This document shows, one piece after another, positions 1-11,655 of a stretch of 64,000 nt of DNA. Source of the stretch: Oscheius onirici (taxonomy: Eukaryota; Nematoda; Chromadorea; Rhabditida; Rhabditidae). The translations under genes were made by a program, and so were the position numbers. The notes beneath the pieces are model-generated. The model had not been told where the DNA came from. It made no database searches and was given only the letters and a program-made list of their open reading frames with translations. The DNA is taken from assembly GCA_932521025.1 (NCBI GenBank), contig OW051469.1:1872398-1936397 (forward strand), written 5' to 3'. How positions within the stretch are numbered: position 1 is the first letter of the stretch; each line of letters begins with the position of its first letter.

Positions 1-3000
1 AGAGCCCCTGAGCAATGAGAATATGAGAGAGTGAGACAAAGAAATTGGATCCTCCATTTGCATGCAACACGTCTTTCCCGCATGTCAAAAGAGGTGGTGG
101 TGGTGGTCGATGATCGATGCGGCTGGAAAATTATGAAGAGAGGATGTAATGAATGGCCGAGCCATCGGACTTTTTCAGAGTCTTTTGAGAGATCGAGAGA
201 GTGGGCAGGAGACACTTGAAGGGAAACAATTGGGGAGCAACACTTGTGAAGCTGATGGAGGCTTTCCGACTCAAAAATGAGTATTTGTGTTCAGAACTCT
301 CTAGAAAAGAGTCTTGTAACCAGAAGTTCACGGTAACTATGAGAAAAAGACTGATACTTTGTGTGCTTTCACAACAGATCAAGTGGATGAAATGCGATGT
401 AGTATGATTCAAAGGGAAGAAAAACATTCCCTGAGAGACTAGAAAAACAACTTGACAGTTGTGGGAAAAGATTACTTTCAGTCAGCCCGATTTATAGAAA
501 GCTGGTTATTTTTTCTGATCGCATAACTGGGTTTGCAAAAAAATATGGACTCTCTGAACCAAAGAGTGAGACAAAGCGCAAACAGACCAAACTCATAATC
601 CAATCGCGAGAGTTTTTATGAGCTATTTTCAACCTCTGCAACTCGAACCAGAAGAGATTTAAAAACGAGAGGAGAGTGGGGTAAACATGCGGACCCATTG
701 GGCATTTAGACACAGACCTCTCCTCCACTATAATTACCCGAGAAATATATGTGTGAAGTCTTTTTGGACTGGGGGCTGTTCATATTAAGGGCTCTGGTTT
801 GGAGAGACAGAGGCTGAGAGAATGAGCGACTGAGAGACAGAGTGACAGAGGGACACAGGGACAAAGAGACAGAGAAACTGAGAGTCAGAGGGACAGAGAC
901 CGCAAAGTATCAAGCTCCCCTAAAACTCGAAATTCTATCCGGCGATCCGTGCCACGAAATGGCCTTTTAATTTGTCGCCAGCCCCTCTCTCCAGATCTTA
1001 ATTTCTGTCCTCTTTTTGATAGCCACGTGCTGTGCCCCTGACGTGTCGCTTTGAAGAGTACAGAGGCTTTTTTGACCCTTCCTCTTGAATGGGATTACGA
1101 AAAAGAAGAGGAGGTGAGAATACTGAGTTTGTTCTTGCAAACGGAAACAAAATAGACCGATTAGAGCGTGAACGTGTGAGAGAGCAAGGCAAATAATACG
1201 TGGAGCCGAAAAGGAAGGAAAATAATTGTGAGAAGAACAAAAGATGAGTCATGATCAAGCGGGAGAGAGAACATCTGCCAAGAGTCTGTTGTAGGACATT
1301 TGATAGTTGATGAGTGGGGGTGTTCTTGAGTAATCCTCTTTCGAACTTGAGCGTCTGAAGGTGTTCCCAGATTCGACTGGAAGAGGATTTATGAACTGGG
1401 CAGTAAACTGATGCTGAATTACTCCCCAGTTCCAATTCCTATATCCAATAGAAGAGAGAGTAGTCAAGTAATACGGCAGTACAGACGCCAGTAAAGAGTC
1501 TGGACACAAACCGAGTCAATTCCATCAGATTTCAGGACGTCAGGATGCCAAAAAGTTTTCAGGATTTGACAAGTGAACATTGCAGTCAGACAGCTGTCGG
1601 CAAATCCAAAGTTGTCAGGCGAAAAAATTTTTATTAGACATTCAACAACCGACGAAATATTTGTTCACAAATCAGAGCAAAAAGCATTAAAGGGAGAGGC
1701 CGTGGTCACGAGAAGTTCTAGGTGCAGACTGACAATTTTGTGCTGACAAGAAGGACGAAATATGGCCTCCGGTGAAGTCTGGGCGGGTAAGAGTCTGGGT
1801 CAGGGATCTCGACTGGAAGTTCCAGAAACTGTCAAGTTCTAGTTACTGTTACTGAGAGTCAGGAAAAGAATGAGTTTACTGAGAGTCACGCTACTGGTAA
1901 TAGAGTCAAAGTCTCTATTGTGAGCTGAACAGTTACAGTTCCATAGACTGTCTCTTTGTCTTTCAGACTCTGTCCCTCTATCTCTCTCAGTCCTTCTGTC
2001 CCGGCAAGAGAATGTGAGATCAAAGACCTCCTAGGGGAAGGAGGTCTTTGATCAAGAGAAAGGAGTGTTATTATATAAAATGTAGTCAATCAACTCATAT
2101 CTGAGCTCCTAAAACCATCTCTTTTCTCTCCTTTGGGGTAAAATTTACTCGTTCCAGTTGACTCATTCCTTCAGTCCCTCTAAAAGACAGTATCACCGTC
2201 TTGCTGTGAACAGAGACGGCAGAATAGGCCTGGCATTCGTTTAATACCTTAACACAACATGTAGAAAGCTCGGCATGTATGTAACTCTTTTAACTCGGCA
2301 TGTAGACAGCAGGCTAACCTTGTCACAGGAAGCCGTCAACCAGAACAGTAAAACGCTCCTGGGATACGTTTTCACCAAACACAAATGCCTGGAGCTACTT
2401 GGACTAGGATATGCGGTAGCCGCCAAATTCAAAAAATTCCGGGCTTCCGTCTCATTGTACCGTGTATAGATGAAAAATGTGACAGTTGCCTAAAATTAAT
2501 CGGTTTGAAAATTATATGAGAGTGAACCAGGAAGCTTGTGAGAGAGACAAGAAGACGCATTGGAAGAGGGGCCACAAGTCGATGGTCTCTTAACAGTTTG
2601 AGGCGATATCGTTGAATCATATTCTGGAGTGTGCCGTGGGTAGAGAAAAAAGGGGAAAAAGAAGGGTCTGGTGATTGTATTTGGGCAGTGTTCATCGAGG
2701 AAAAATAGAAACAAAAGAGAAAAACTGAAGAAAACAGCGCTAAAAACGATGATACCTAATCGTTACGCACTTTTGCAGAAGAAATTTCCGCACATCACTG
2801 ATCAGAAAGCTAGCAAAAATTTGAAATCACAAGACAAGGCGCGAAAAAATTTGGATGCGGAGGCGAGCAGGCTCGAAAAGGCTGTCGAGCCGAGCCAAAA
2901 ACAGGCTCGAGCTGCCCAAGTATAATGAAAACTAAGTGGGTTTTGCTTGAGACATACTGAGAAAATGACCAACGGAGGGACACTCTTTTTCTACGTTTAT

Positions 3001-3044
3001 TTTTTGTTTTGAGAAAAGCACCTTGAGTCAAACTGAAGGCTTTC
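1..3044. other. Gene-poor repetitive flank
   Basis: I find no convincing coding region here. Open frames are short, lack codon bias and have no splice-consistent partners. The stretch holds purine-rich GACAGAG-type microsatellite (about 820-900), scattered pieces of the dispersed unit containing GAGAGTCA (about 1800-2080), and a GAGCC-rich patch at 2845-2925. That patch shares the words GCTCGAG and CCCAAGTAT with the element near 23.9 kb. Confidence 0.6.
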
Positions 3045-3362
3045 TCACATCCTCTTGCCATTCTTACGGCTGCTACTTCTCTTTCGGCTGCTGCCACAAA
3101 GACGATATGGAGACTGACACCTGGCGCGACTGGAAGACTTCGAGTTTGTTTTCGCCTTCGGAGGCGGCGGAGTCTTTTGCTTCTTCTCCACAGCGGCAGT
3201 TTCCGGACCTTCACCGTCAGTGATCGGAGCCATGGCGTCGTATTCGGCTCGGAACTTGGCCAGGGCAGGAGCGTCCAAGTACTTGAGAGCGGCCGCGTAC
3301 TCTAGAAAGGTCTTCGAAATCGTTTCTTGTTCCCTTTTTGGCGCTCTTTTATAAGCGAGAAA
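3045..3362 (-). CDS. Last exon of an unrecognised Ala/Lys/Ser-rich protein
   Basis: I do not recognise this gene. A 3' splice site (GCTTCAG, ending 3363) precedes an open frame of 105 codons ending in TGA at 3045. Codon use is GC-rich over 3045-3302 and resembles the confident genes nearby. The protein runs from an Ala/Leu/Tyr-rich segment (YAAALKYLDAPALAKF) through an acidic linker and a PPPPKAK stretch into a Ser/Arg/Lys-rich tail (SSRKRSSSRKNGKRM) that looks like a nuclear localisation or RNA-binding tail. A second acceptor, TTTCTAG ending at 3303, could start the exon later. No upstream exon was found before the TEX264-like gene, which lies on the same strand. Real coding is likely; its function is unknown. 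Confidence 0.45.
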   Translation of the reverse strand, partial: FLAYKRAPKREQETISKTFLEYAAALKYLDAPALAKFRAEYDAMAPITDGEGPETAAVEKKQKTPPPPKAKTNSKSSSRARCQSPYRLCGSSRKRSSSRKNGKRM

Positions 3363-3427
3363 CTGAAGCAATTAAGGAACTTTTGAATAAAAAAGTTTTG
3401 AAAAAAAACTTGCATAACTTAAGGCAA

Positions 3428-3471
3428 ATTAGATGGCAAGTTACTTTTGCAAACGTAACTTGCCATCTAAT
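3428..3471. repeat. Perfect 17-bp-arm hairpin
   Basis: Arms at 3428-3444 and 3455-3471 are perfectly complementary (ATTAGATGGCAAGTTAC and its reverse complement) around a 10-nt spacer. It lies upstream of the acceptor of the 3045-3362 exon, so it is probably intronic or intergenic. It looks like a small palindromic element and has no terminator role in this eukaryotic context. Confidence 0.7.
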
Positions 3472-3504
3472 CTGACAATTCTTGACTTGCTACGACGATT
3501 CTTG

Positions 3505-3925
3505 TGGCCATGGACAAACATTCAAACAGACAGAGTCAGCCACAGACACCATAGCTTTTTAATATTTTAGACCACCCGGCTTCGCCGCCTGTCGGCGACT
3601 TTTCTACTTTTTCATTCTTTCCCAGGATTCTCATCCCCTCCTAAAGAACCGATACGAATTTTCCTATTTTCCGGCTATCCGATCTCTCTCTGAACTTATA
3701 CAACCGGTCCTTTTTAATCCCCTACCGGTTATCCTGACTCTATTTCATGTTCAAAATATTTTTGCAAAAATATTTGGCGAGGAGAGGAATCAAACCCGGG
3801 TAGTCTGGGTGGAGGTGGCGACTCTTAAAAATACACCAAAATTTCGAGGCCACGGACAAACAAACAGACAAACAAACAAAGTCACAGAGTCAGCCACAGA
3901 CACCATTTCGCTTTAATATTAAAGA
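3505..3925 (-). mobile_element. tRNA-like SINE region with duplicated tail
   Basis: The reverse complement of 3778-3835 contains an RNA polymerase III B-box-like core (GGGTTTGATTCC). The tail word CAGCCACAGACACCAT occurs at about 3537 and again at about 3891, each preceded by GGCCA(T/C)GGACAAAC. A related word (CAGCCACAGACAGACATC) follows the tRNA-like head at 35735-35810. This supports one SINE family with two nested or tandem insertions here. Confidence 0.45.
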
Positions 3926-4297
3926 TGGTCTGGATGCCTAAGAGTCTGAGTTTACTGAGGTTCAGACTACTGGTCAAGAGTTCTGGAGGCTGAACTGTTC
4001 CAGTTTTATGACTGTCTCTGTCTCTCACTCTGTCCCTGTTTTTTTAATTAGAGCTTTCTGAAAATCTATTTCGATAGATCCCCACTCAGTCTTCCAAATC
4101 ATCTGCAACTGCGTCTTTAAATGACAACCCCATTGTGTTAATGTCAATCTGGATAAGGTCTCGAGTTTTTGCAACCAGCTACGTAACAGTAATCTTAATG
4201 TTCTGCCAAAAACCATTCGAGAGAAGACTTTTATGCTATGTACAAGTGAGACAGATTATGAAAGGCAATAGGTGAGCCAGAATACCCAAAACAGCTT

Positions 4298-6077
4298 TTA
4301 CTTGTCCTTCTCATCCTCGGCAGCAACTTCAGTCTCGGACTCGCTGTCAGACTCGTCGGAATCAAACTTTTTGCGAGCAAACTGTCCGTCCAGATCTTCC
4401 TGAGTCTTGTACTCGGGGACGACGAATTCGGCAGCATGGTCAAGAGGAAGGAGAACGTGGTACTTGTCCTTTGCGTAGATTTCGACGGTAGCCGACATGG
4501 AAATGTTCTGCTCCTGAAAATATCTCAGTCTCTCTGTCAAATTTTTAATTATTAAAATCTCGCCGTTCCTGTTCTAGTTACTGTCGAATAAGAGTCTCGG
4601 CAGAGAGTCAGACTACTGGACAACAGTTCTAGTGACTTTCTCATGAGCGTCAGGTCAGTCTCGGGTATACTGAGAGTCGGACTACTTTTCAAGAGACAAG
4701 GAGTGTTCAGGACACTGGATATTTTAGTGTATAGTGAGAGTCAGGACGAATCGAGTGAGTTTACTGAGAGTCACCCTATTGATAAAAGAGTCAAAGTGAG
4801 CTGAACAGTTACAGTTCCATAGATCTGTCACTTTCTCTCCCTCTAGCATCGAGATGAGTCCGATGGCATTCGAAAGGGCGTCGAAAATAATTATATAGAT
4901 TAAATAAAAGATTATCAGCTGTTGAATGAATCGCCGCTAGAGCGCTTTTAATTTTGGTATTTCCGTGCCTCAGCACTTGGCTAAACGGCGTATCTTCTAA
5001 CGCAAGCAGGCTTGTTGAAAACCTGCGCTGCTGCCAGGTTGGACTTTGCGGCGGGCTAAAAAAATTCATTTTCACTGAGAGTCACACTACTGGTAATAGA
5101 GTCAAAGTCTCTACTGTGAGCTGAACAGTTACAGTTCCATAGACTGTCTCTTTGTCTTTCAGACTCTGTCCCTCTATCTCTCTCAGTCCTTCTGTCCCAC
5201 TCTCCCTACCTCAATGAAGCTCTTGAGAATTCCATAAGTTCTGAAGACGAGAGCGAAAATGGAGAGGAAGTTGTTGTTAGCCTGCTCAACATGTACAGCC
5301 TTCGAAACCTTCGGCAAAGTCATTTTCTCATAACCGTAACGGATCAACTGCTGTGCGTAATTGTCCTGATACTCGTCCACGCCATTCCTTCCAAAGATTA
5401 CTCCAACGGCAGACTGGCACCGCTGCTGGTCGACCACAGCCGGGTCGTCGTAGAAGATGCCAAAAGTTGTGACTCCTTGGGGAAGGAGGTCTTTGATCTA
5501 GAGAAAGGAGTGAATAAAGTTTTGTGTGGCAAGCTTACCTCACTGAGGATGGATCCGGTCTTGCTGTACGGTCCGACGGTGTACTTGTAGAAGACGGAGA
5601 GCTGCTCGGAGATGAACTCGGGTTTTTCGGTAATCTCTGGCTGAAAAGAAAAGCGTTTAACTCGAAATCTCCTGATCCCAAAATATGCTAGGATTTTTTT
5701 TAAACGTTTTTTTTTAAATTTTTTTAAACGACCAATTGCCGCCGGAGAGAGCAATGAAGCGGCGCGGCCCAGGACTACGAGAAATTGTTTTTTGAGTGCT
5801 TCAATCTCTTCAACAAATTGAGCTCTCTCTGTCTATCATCATAGACTGTTTAAGCACCAAAAAAGAACCGGTTAGACCCTCTCTCACTGCCTGCCATATG
5901 ATCGCTTCTCTCAAAGGTCACGCTCGTCCCTCTCCATCTTACACCCTAGACAACAAAAGAGATAAAACAGACCTTGATTTCGTCGAAGAAGCCACTGCGG
6001 ATGACTTTGAGCAACAAATTGACGACTATGCCTATGGACAAGGCTATGAAACCGTACAGGAGCACCAGGTCATACAT
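4298..6077 (-). CDS. TEX264-like membrane protein with GyrI-like domain
   Basis: TEX264 is an ER-membrane receptor for ER-phagy with a cytosolic gyrase-inhibitor (GyrI)-like domain. Exons on the minus strand are 6077-5973, 5640-5539, 5497-5210 and 4513-4298. All junctions are GT-AG in phase 0, giving 236 aa (human about 313). Residues 1-24 form a signal anchor (MYDLVLLYGFIALSIGIVVN), followed by SGFFDEIK. The domain carries the family patterns VFYKYTVGPYSKTGSILSE, GIFYDDP and QRCQSAVGVIF, and then IYAKDKYHVLLPLDHAAEF. The tail is short and acidic. The start is the first ATG and sits directly after TTTCCAG, so a 5'UTR intron or trans-splice site is likely. Intron 3 (about 696 bp) is filled with the dispersed GAGAGTCA repeat. 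I see no typical [WFY]xx[LIV] LIR motif in an acidic context in the tail, unlike vertebrate TEX264. Confidence 0.82.
4555..5200. repeat. Dispersed ~90-bp unit array in the TEX264-like intron
   Basis: The intron carries several diverged copies of a unit with the words ACTGAGAGTC, ACTACTGGTCAAGAG, GTTCCAG(T) and GTGACT(G/T)TCT. An embedded patch at 5030-5070 (TTTGCGGCGGGCTAAAAAAA) matches the end of the inverted-repeat element at 45035-45415, so a second repeat family is nested here. Confidence 0.7.
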
Positions 6078-7991
6078 CTGGAAATTTTGGAACTTTTTTG
6101 GACAAAAAAATGGTAAGAGAAGAGTGTTTACGAGAGGCTTTTCGGGATGGTCACGTGAAAACTGGAATAAAAATCGATTTGAATCGAAAGCGGGGTCATT
6201 TTTTGGGTCTTCCCTCCATTTTGTAAGAATTTTTTATGGACTGTCTTGTGATCTTCTGGAATGACCCCCGGTCTGGAACAGAGCACTACTTTGGATGTAT
6301 CTGATGATCGAAGTTTGAGAGGAAAAAACTAAAGGCTTTAAAAAAGGACAGTATAGAAAAAGGTCGTCACGAGGAAAGGGGAAGAGAGAAAGGAGGAAGA
6401 GAGACCAGACGGGACGAGACACAACAGTGGAAAGGACGCAGATTGGCTGTGCGAGAGAGAGAGAGAGGGGCTGAGAACAAACAGCTGGTCTCACTGTCCG
6501 GTCTGCTGGCCGGAACAAATACACTGAAACATAGATATGAGAGAGTGAGAGACAGTCGGATGGGAGCCAAGATGAGTCCGGAGGGACAGAGGGACTGGGA
6601 ACCTGTTTACTGTTCCCCATCAACATTCATTATTTTTTCAGCTGTTTTTTTTGGGGAACTGGTAAATCGAAAAACAATGTCATTCAAGGACAGGGCTCGA
6701 AAAGACCCAAACATATGATAGTAGTGGCTACATCTGGTCTCCAGCCGTAAAGCAGCCGACTGGGCCAGCTGTTCAGTGGCTCATCTTAAAATTATGGAAT
6801 CAATAGATCAAGGTAGGGCTGTAATTCTTTATCAGATTTCTGCTTACCGCGCATCTGTTGTGAAATGTTCAGATAAGGGATAGAGAGACTAAACAACTCT
6901 CAGTCAGAGAGGTAGAAAACAAAGGACTGTGATCTGACAACTATGAACAGTTTTATCGGAATTTTGAATTCAGTTCTGTCCTAGGGTTCTTTTAAACTTC
7001 CTCCCTCTCATCATCTACAGAAGACTCGAGGATAGACTGATGGTCCAGACGACTGGACCCAGGATGTGGTAGAGAAGGTATCTGATCCACAACTGGTCCA
7101 AGGAACTGTGCTCAGAATACACGGCCATCAGATGCAAGACTCTCCAGAAAATGTTCCAGAAGATTCTCCATCTTCAGATGTTCCAGACTTACGACATGTT
7201 TCAGCGACAGAGTCTTTTGGAAGCAAATTCTGAAATCTACTTATCCAGTTGTACCAAGTTGTATCAGTAGCGCTCAACGTTACAGGACTGCAACCGATCA
7301 TTTAGCTCAAAATACCCCTGAAACGTTTGAGTTTTTGTAAGTATACCGCCGTTTTTCCTGGGTCCGTTTATACTTATGTGGATTGGTCAAAGTCACTTTT
7401 CTGCAAAAACGACCAAATAATTTTTTCGAAACTTGTTATCCAAATTTGCATCGTATGCTCAAAAATTTAATCAACTTTGCCATCTTTTTCATCTTTGAGG
7501 TAAAAGACGAACCCATTTTTTGACCCATCTGTGTAAAATTTTGGGATGCGTTTATACTTATGTGGAGCACTGTACATAGATGCCTCTGAACTCGTACCAC
7601 ATTTCGTTTGCATGGCTTCCTCACGTTTCTTCTACTTCCAGACATCTATACATAGGTTCTTCCTCATTATCTAATTGTATCAGAGATCCCCCAGTTCCTT
7701 GAATTCTGAGTGGGAAGCATTTAAATTTCAGGAACTGATTTCATCTTTATTCATATATTTCTATTAACAGTGGAGGGTCTTCTCTCGGCAATGAGATGAG
7801 AATTATAGCCACGACATCACCACCCAAATCAAGCTTAAAATTCGATGAATCAAGCTGGATTTTGTGACTTTTTTTTGGACTTTGGGAAATCACAGATTTA
7901 AAGTCAGCATGTGGATGAAAAAGGGCAAGATACTTACAGCATGTTTGCTTCCAGGAGTCGGGGATGAACTCATACAGTCAGAGAGAACCAC
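6078..7991. other. Gene-free stretch with a possible Tc1/mariner remnant
   Basis: I see no supported gene. At 6360-6480 the sequence is a purine-rich GAGAGA/GGAAGA tract. At about 7330-7580, GTTTATACTTATGTGG occurs twice in direct orientation (about 7367 and 7549). The second copy is followed by AGCACTGTACATA, which resembles Tc1/mariner terminal repeats. No transposase frame is present. Confidence 0.4.
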
Positions 7992-9263
7992 AGAGATTTC
8001 TGGTAATAGTTCGGCAGGCGGCCCCCTTCGTTCAAATTTTTTGGCGGGAACGCTCTAAATAACCATTTTTCGCGTTTTTTAATCATTTTTCACTCATTTT
8101 TTCACTTTCTAGCTGTGTTTATCGAACTCAGCGTCCCTATTTAAATATTGGCCACCGTCGCTGTTTCTTGTATTTCCAAGCCTATTTATATATTCTGGGG
8201 GTTCTTTTACACGCTGAGTTCGATAAACGGATATAGGGCTTTACGCCCGATTTTGGAATCAGGCGTGAAGCCCTCCCCCCTCTTTATGAAATCGGGCGTA
8301 AATCCCTCCCCCCTCCTTATGGAATCCGGCGTAAAGCCTAGCGAGGTACTTAAATATAATAGTTCATTGAAGAAATGCATAAAAAGTAATAAACTAACAC
8401 GCCGTACGAATTGTGAGGGTGAAGTCAGAGTAACAGTCTAAACATTACCCTGTACTAAATAATTGACAGAGATTCCAAGAGTAGAGAGTAACAGTCGTAG
8501 TCTGTATGACCTCACCCAGTAGAGAGATCAGTAGAGAGAGAATCAGACTGTGACTTTTGGTAAGCCATTATTATACCCTAGGATGTTGTCTTGGTACATG
8601 GCCTTTTACGATCATCGTGAGTTGCTATTTGACTTAAGAGAAGAAAGCATTAAACGGATGAGAGACTGAAAGACGGGTCGGTAGTTTGAAGAGTTCTGTG
8701 ACGATCTCGTCGAGTTCATTCCGACACGAGCCAATTGAGCGTGATGTTCGTCACATTGTCAGTAAGTGTACAGTGATAACCTTTTTCTGTTTCTCACGCT
8801 CTCCTTAGGTTTCCGGACTGTTTGTTACTTGGAATCTATCTCTATCTGTCTCCCAGTATCCATGTTTTTCAAGGCATATCTGTTTCTCTCGGTACCAATG
8901 TTTTCCCCGGTCTATTTCTCTATTGATTCCTACGGTGTGTTAGTTTATTGCTTTTTATGCATTTCTTCAATGAACTATTATATTTAAGTACCTCACTAGG
9001 CTTTACGCCGGATTCCATAACAGGGTGTGGGCTTTACGCCATAACAGGGGGGAGGGCTTTACGCCCGATTCCATAAGGAGGGGGGGAGGGCTTTACGCCT
9101 GATTCTAAAATCGGGCGTAAAGCCCCCACCCTCGATAAACACATCTAAAAAGTGAAAAAAATGAGCGGAAAATGATAAAAAAACGCGAAAACCGGTTATT
9201 TGGAACGTTCCCGCCAAAAATTTAAACGAAGGGGCGCCTGCCAAACGATTACCAGATTTCTTC
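7992..9263. mobile_element. 1.27-kb inverted-repeat (foldback/MITE-like) element
   Basis: The two ends are inverted copies. The left end contains GGCAGGCG then TTTTTTGGCGGGAACG at 8013-8052. The right end has CGTTCCCGCC and GGCGCCTGCC at 9205-9242. Similarity continues outward (TCTGGTAAT on both sides) and inward to the words GGCGTAAAGCC, GAGGTACTTAAATATAATAG and TTCAATGAA, leaving a central spacer of about 0.5 kb. It encodes no transposase, so it is non-autonomous. A pyrimidine-rich 16-bp core, TTGGCGGGAAC, recurs at 21117-21130 and in altered form at 53590, marking possible relatives. Confidence 0.75.
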
Positions 9264-9439
9264 TAGAGATTATCAATAACCCGTTCCCCTATATTTTCCC
9301 TAAATATGTTGATGTTATTCCCCCACATATAACCACTCGCCCTCTCCGGACAACCGGTACCGATCCCGACTACCATCATCTATCCGTCCGGAGCTATTAT
9401 CTCCCTCCATTCGACCCGATCTCCACCTTCCATTATAAC

Positions 9440-10000
9440 ATGAAAACTATCCTTTTACTATTCTTTATCTTTTTGCTTTCCAGCTGTACTCCAGTCAGGT
9501 AAGACACGGTCTCAGATAGGCAAGACTAAGAAAAAATTTCTCGATCGTTTGATTTACGACCATTTTTTTTGCTGATTGTCTGGACAGTTACAGTAGTCTA
9601 AATCTGTTTCTCTGTGGTCAGACAACTGGTAAAAAGCCAGGGATTCTGCTGGATCAGTTCTAGTGACTGTCTGTTTGGGGTCCAGGAATTCTGAGTTCAC
9701 AGAGAGTCAGACTACTAGTCAAGAGTCAGTTCAGATTCTAGTGACTGTCTAGTAAGAGTCAGGATGGGTCTCTCTGTCTCTCATCTTACAGTACCCCTTT
9801 TAAGAAGGACCAAACGTCAACTGGGCGGCTTTGGCGGCTACGGCTACAACAGCATGTACCCATACTACTCAATGTACAGCGGAATGAGCGGAATGGGTGC
9901 CTACGGTCTCAACGGCTACGGCTCCCCCTATACTTTTCCTCTCGGCGGCTTCGGCTATCAAGGCTTCAACAATCCCTATTCCTTAATGTACGGCAAATAA
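9440..10000 (+). CDS. Secreted Gly/Tyr-rich peptide precursor
   Basis: Two exons, 9440-9498 and 9805-10000, join in frame (phase 2) to give 84 aa. Residues 1-16 are a strong signal peptide (MKTILLLFFIFLLSSC). A dibasic RRTKR site at residues 20-24 precedes a 60-residue mature part starting QLGGFGGYGY, in which 16 residues are Gly and 12 are Tyr. The C-terminus is MYGK, so removal of Lys could expose a Gly amidation donor, and the N-terminal Gln could cyclise. The composition resembles the Gly/Tyr-rich neuropeptide-like antimicrobial peptides of nematodes, but I cannot assign an orthologue. The acceptor used (CCCCTTTTAAG) is the one that keeps frame; TTACAG 14 nt upstream would not. AATAAA overlaps the stop codon. 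The intron contains the dispersed ~90-bp repeat. Confidence 0.7.
9590..9790. repeat. Dispersed ~90-bp repeat in the peptide-gene intron
   Basis: The words TTCTAGTGACTGTCT (about 9658 and 9738), CAGAGAGTCAGACTACTAGTCAAGAGTCAG and AGTAAGAGTCAGGATGGGT occur in the order seen at other copies in the window. The unit occupies most of the 306-nt intron. Confidence 0.7.
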
Positions 10001-11655
10001 ATGCTTTAAATTTCTTCCCGAGATTAATGTTTGGCATTTTATCGAACCCCCTTGCTGCCATTTCGACGGAGACCAAAATAAATGACGATAAGCGGAAACC
10101 CTAGGTCCTGGAGCCCCAATTACTAGTGATGTGATTCCTTATTGAGAGATTAAAAATTCAAGCCAGATTAGCTTTGTTTTTGGTCTCTATTATTAACGGG
10201 ACAGCTGAAGACCGAGTTCGAATAGGAAAAGAGAGTCACATGGTCGTGATTAGAGAGCAAGAGAGGAAAAAAGACTGGTGTATGATGGAGTGATCTCAAA
10301 CTAGTTTGCAAAGAAAATCTACACAGACTTTGAGACATAAACTTCCAGTAGTCTGTTAGTCGGTCTCCGGTCGAAAATATCCTCAATTTCTAAGTCAAAC
10401 CGAGAAGCGAACTGTCCAACTTTTCATAGAAGATCAAAATGTTCACTCCGGGTGAACAGTAAAGGTAAAGGTCATGCCCTCATGGTTATGAAACAGTACA
10501 GCAGTCAAATTCCAACAGCCATTCAAGCCAATGGGAGTATCATAAACTCGGCCAGCAGCCATCATAGTATCGCTTTCGACGTTCCTTCCTTCTTGAGACC
10601 CTCATCGGTCCGTCTCACTTACTACCACAGGAGCCTCAAAAGTCTACATCCTACCTATACCAAGGGGTAAGCTAGACTTGTCACGAGTTATCCCTAGACT
10701 AATTTTTTGAAACTGAACCTTTTCGTCGAGTTTATTCTGTACTTCGGCTGTGTCGTACCAACGTTACAACAGTCACTCTTTTCAAATGTTTTCCCAAGTC
10801 CAAAACTTAGTTGTCATCTTATGTATAACAGGTTCTAACTTGTTTATTACGGCGTCACAGTGCTAAAACGAACTTGAAAACAGTAAAAAGTATTGAAATT
10901 TTTTTTCAAAATATATTGAAAAAAGACGTGATAGTTGGATTCCTCGCAAAAGTTCAAATGAAACACTCTTCAGATTCGCCTTTTGACAGTGCCCAGGGGT
11001 TGCTTCGGGCTACCTCTTGACAGGAACCAAAGAGCGAACCGAACATGTAAACTAAGGAAACAATCAAAACTACTGAACAACGTTGTTTATGTCATTCCAA
11101 AAAAGCGTTACCTGATTCAGTAGACTTGTTGGAAAATCTCTGGACAAGATGTTACTTGTCACCTTACTTTGCTAAAAACTACCACACTACCATTCTTTGA
11201 ATAGTTTAGATGCTTGACTTTCTGGCTTGTCTGGAGAACAACGTAGTCACCAGACTCTTCCTTCGGCTAAGATTGAGACTCTTCTTGTAACTCTCTCTAC
11301 TAATGCACTCTGTTCTGACTCTCTTGATTCCCATGTACTTCCGATCCGTCTCATCCAACAACGTTGCTCGAACGATCTTCGAAGCTCTTGGAACGAAGAT
11401 CTTCTCTAGCGTAAAATGGCTCTTCCTCTGAACATGCCCTTTTTGCACAACGTGTCGGCAAAAAAAACATCAAACACTCTTAGGATAATTTGTGAAGAAA
11501 GCGATCCGATTTCTGAACTTTTTGCTATAAAAACTACCGTAATCTGGCCTCATATTCTGTGAATTGGACCATTTTAGCACAAAAAAATTCCACAGCCTAG
11601 TTTACCTCTCCTAATCCCAAGTGATCTTATCACCGGTAGATTAACATCAACGGTC

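Noticed and set aside
4025-4216. Minus-strand frame with a plausible-looking peptide (DLIQIDINTMGLSFKDAVADDLED in another frame).
   Set aside because: No acceptor in the right phase, a stop codon in the better frame, and it lies outside the closed TEX264-like model. Coding not supported.
10452-10680. Plus-strand frame of 72 codons ending near a GTAAGC donor.
   Set aside because: No codon bias, no acceptor or partner exon, and no family resemblance; probably chance.
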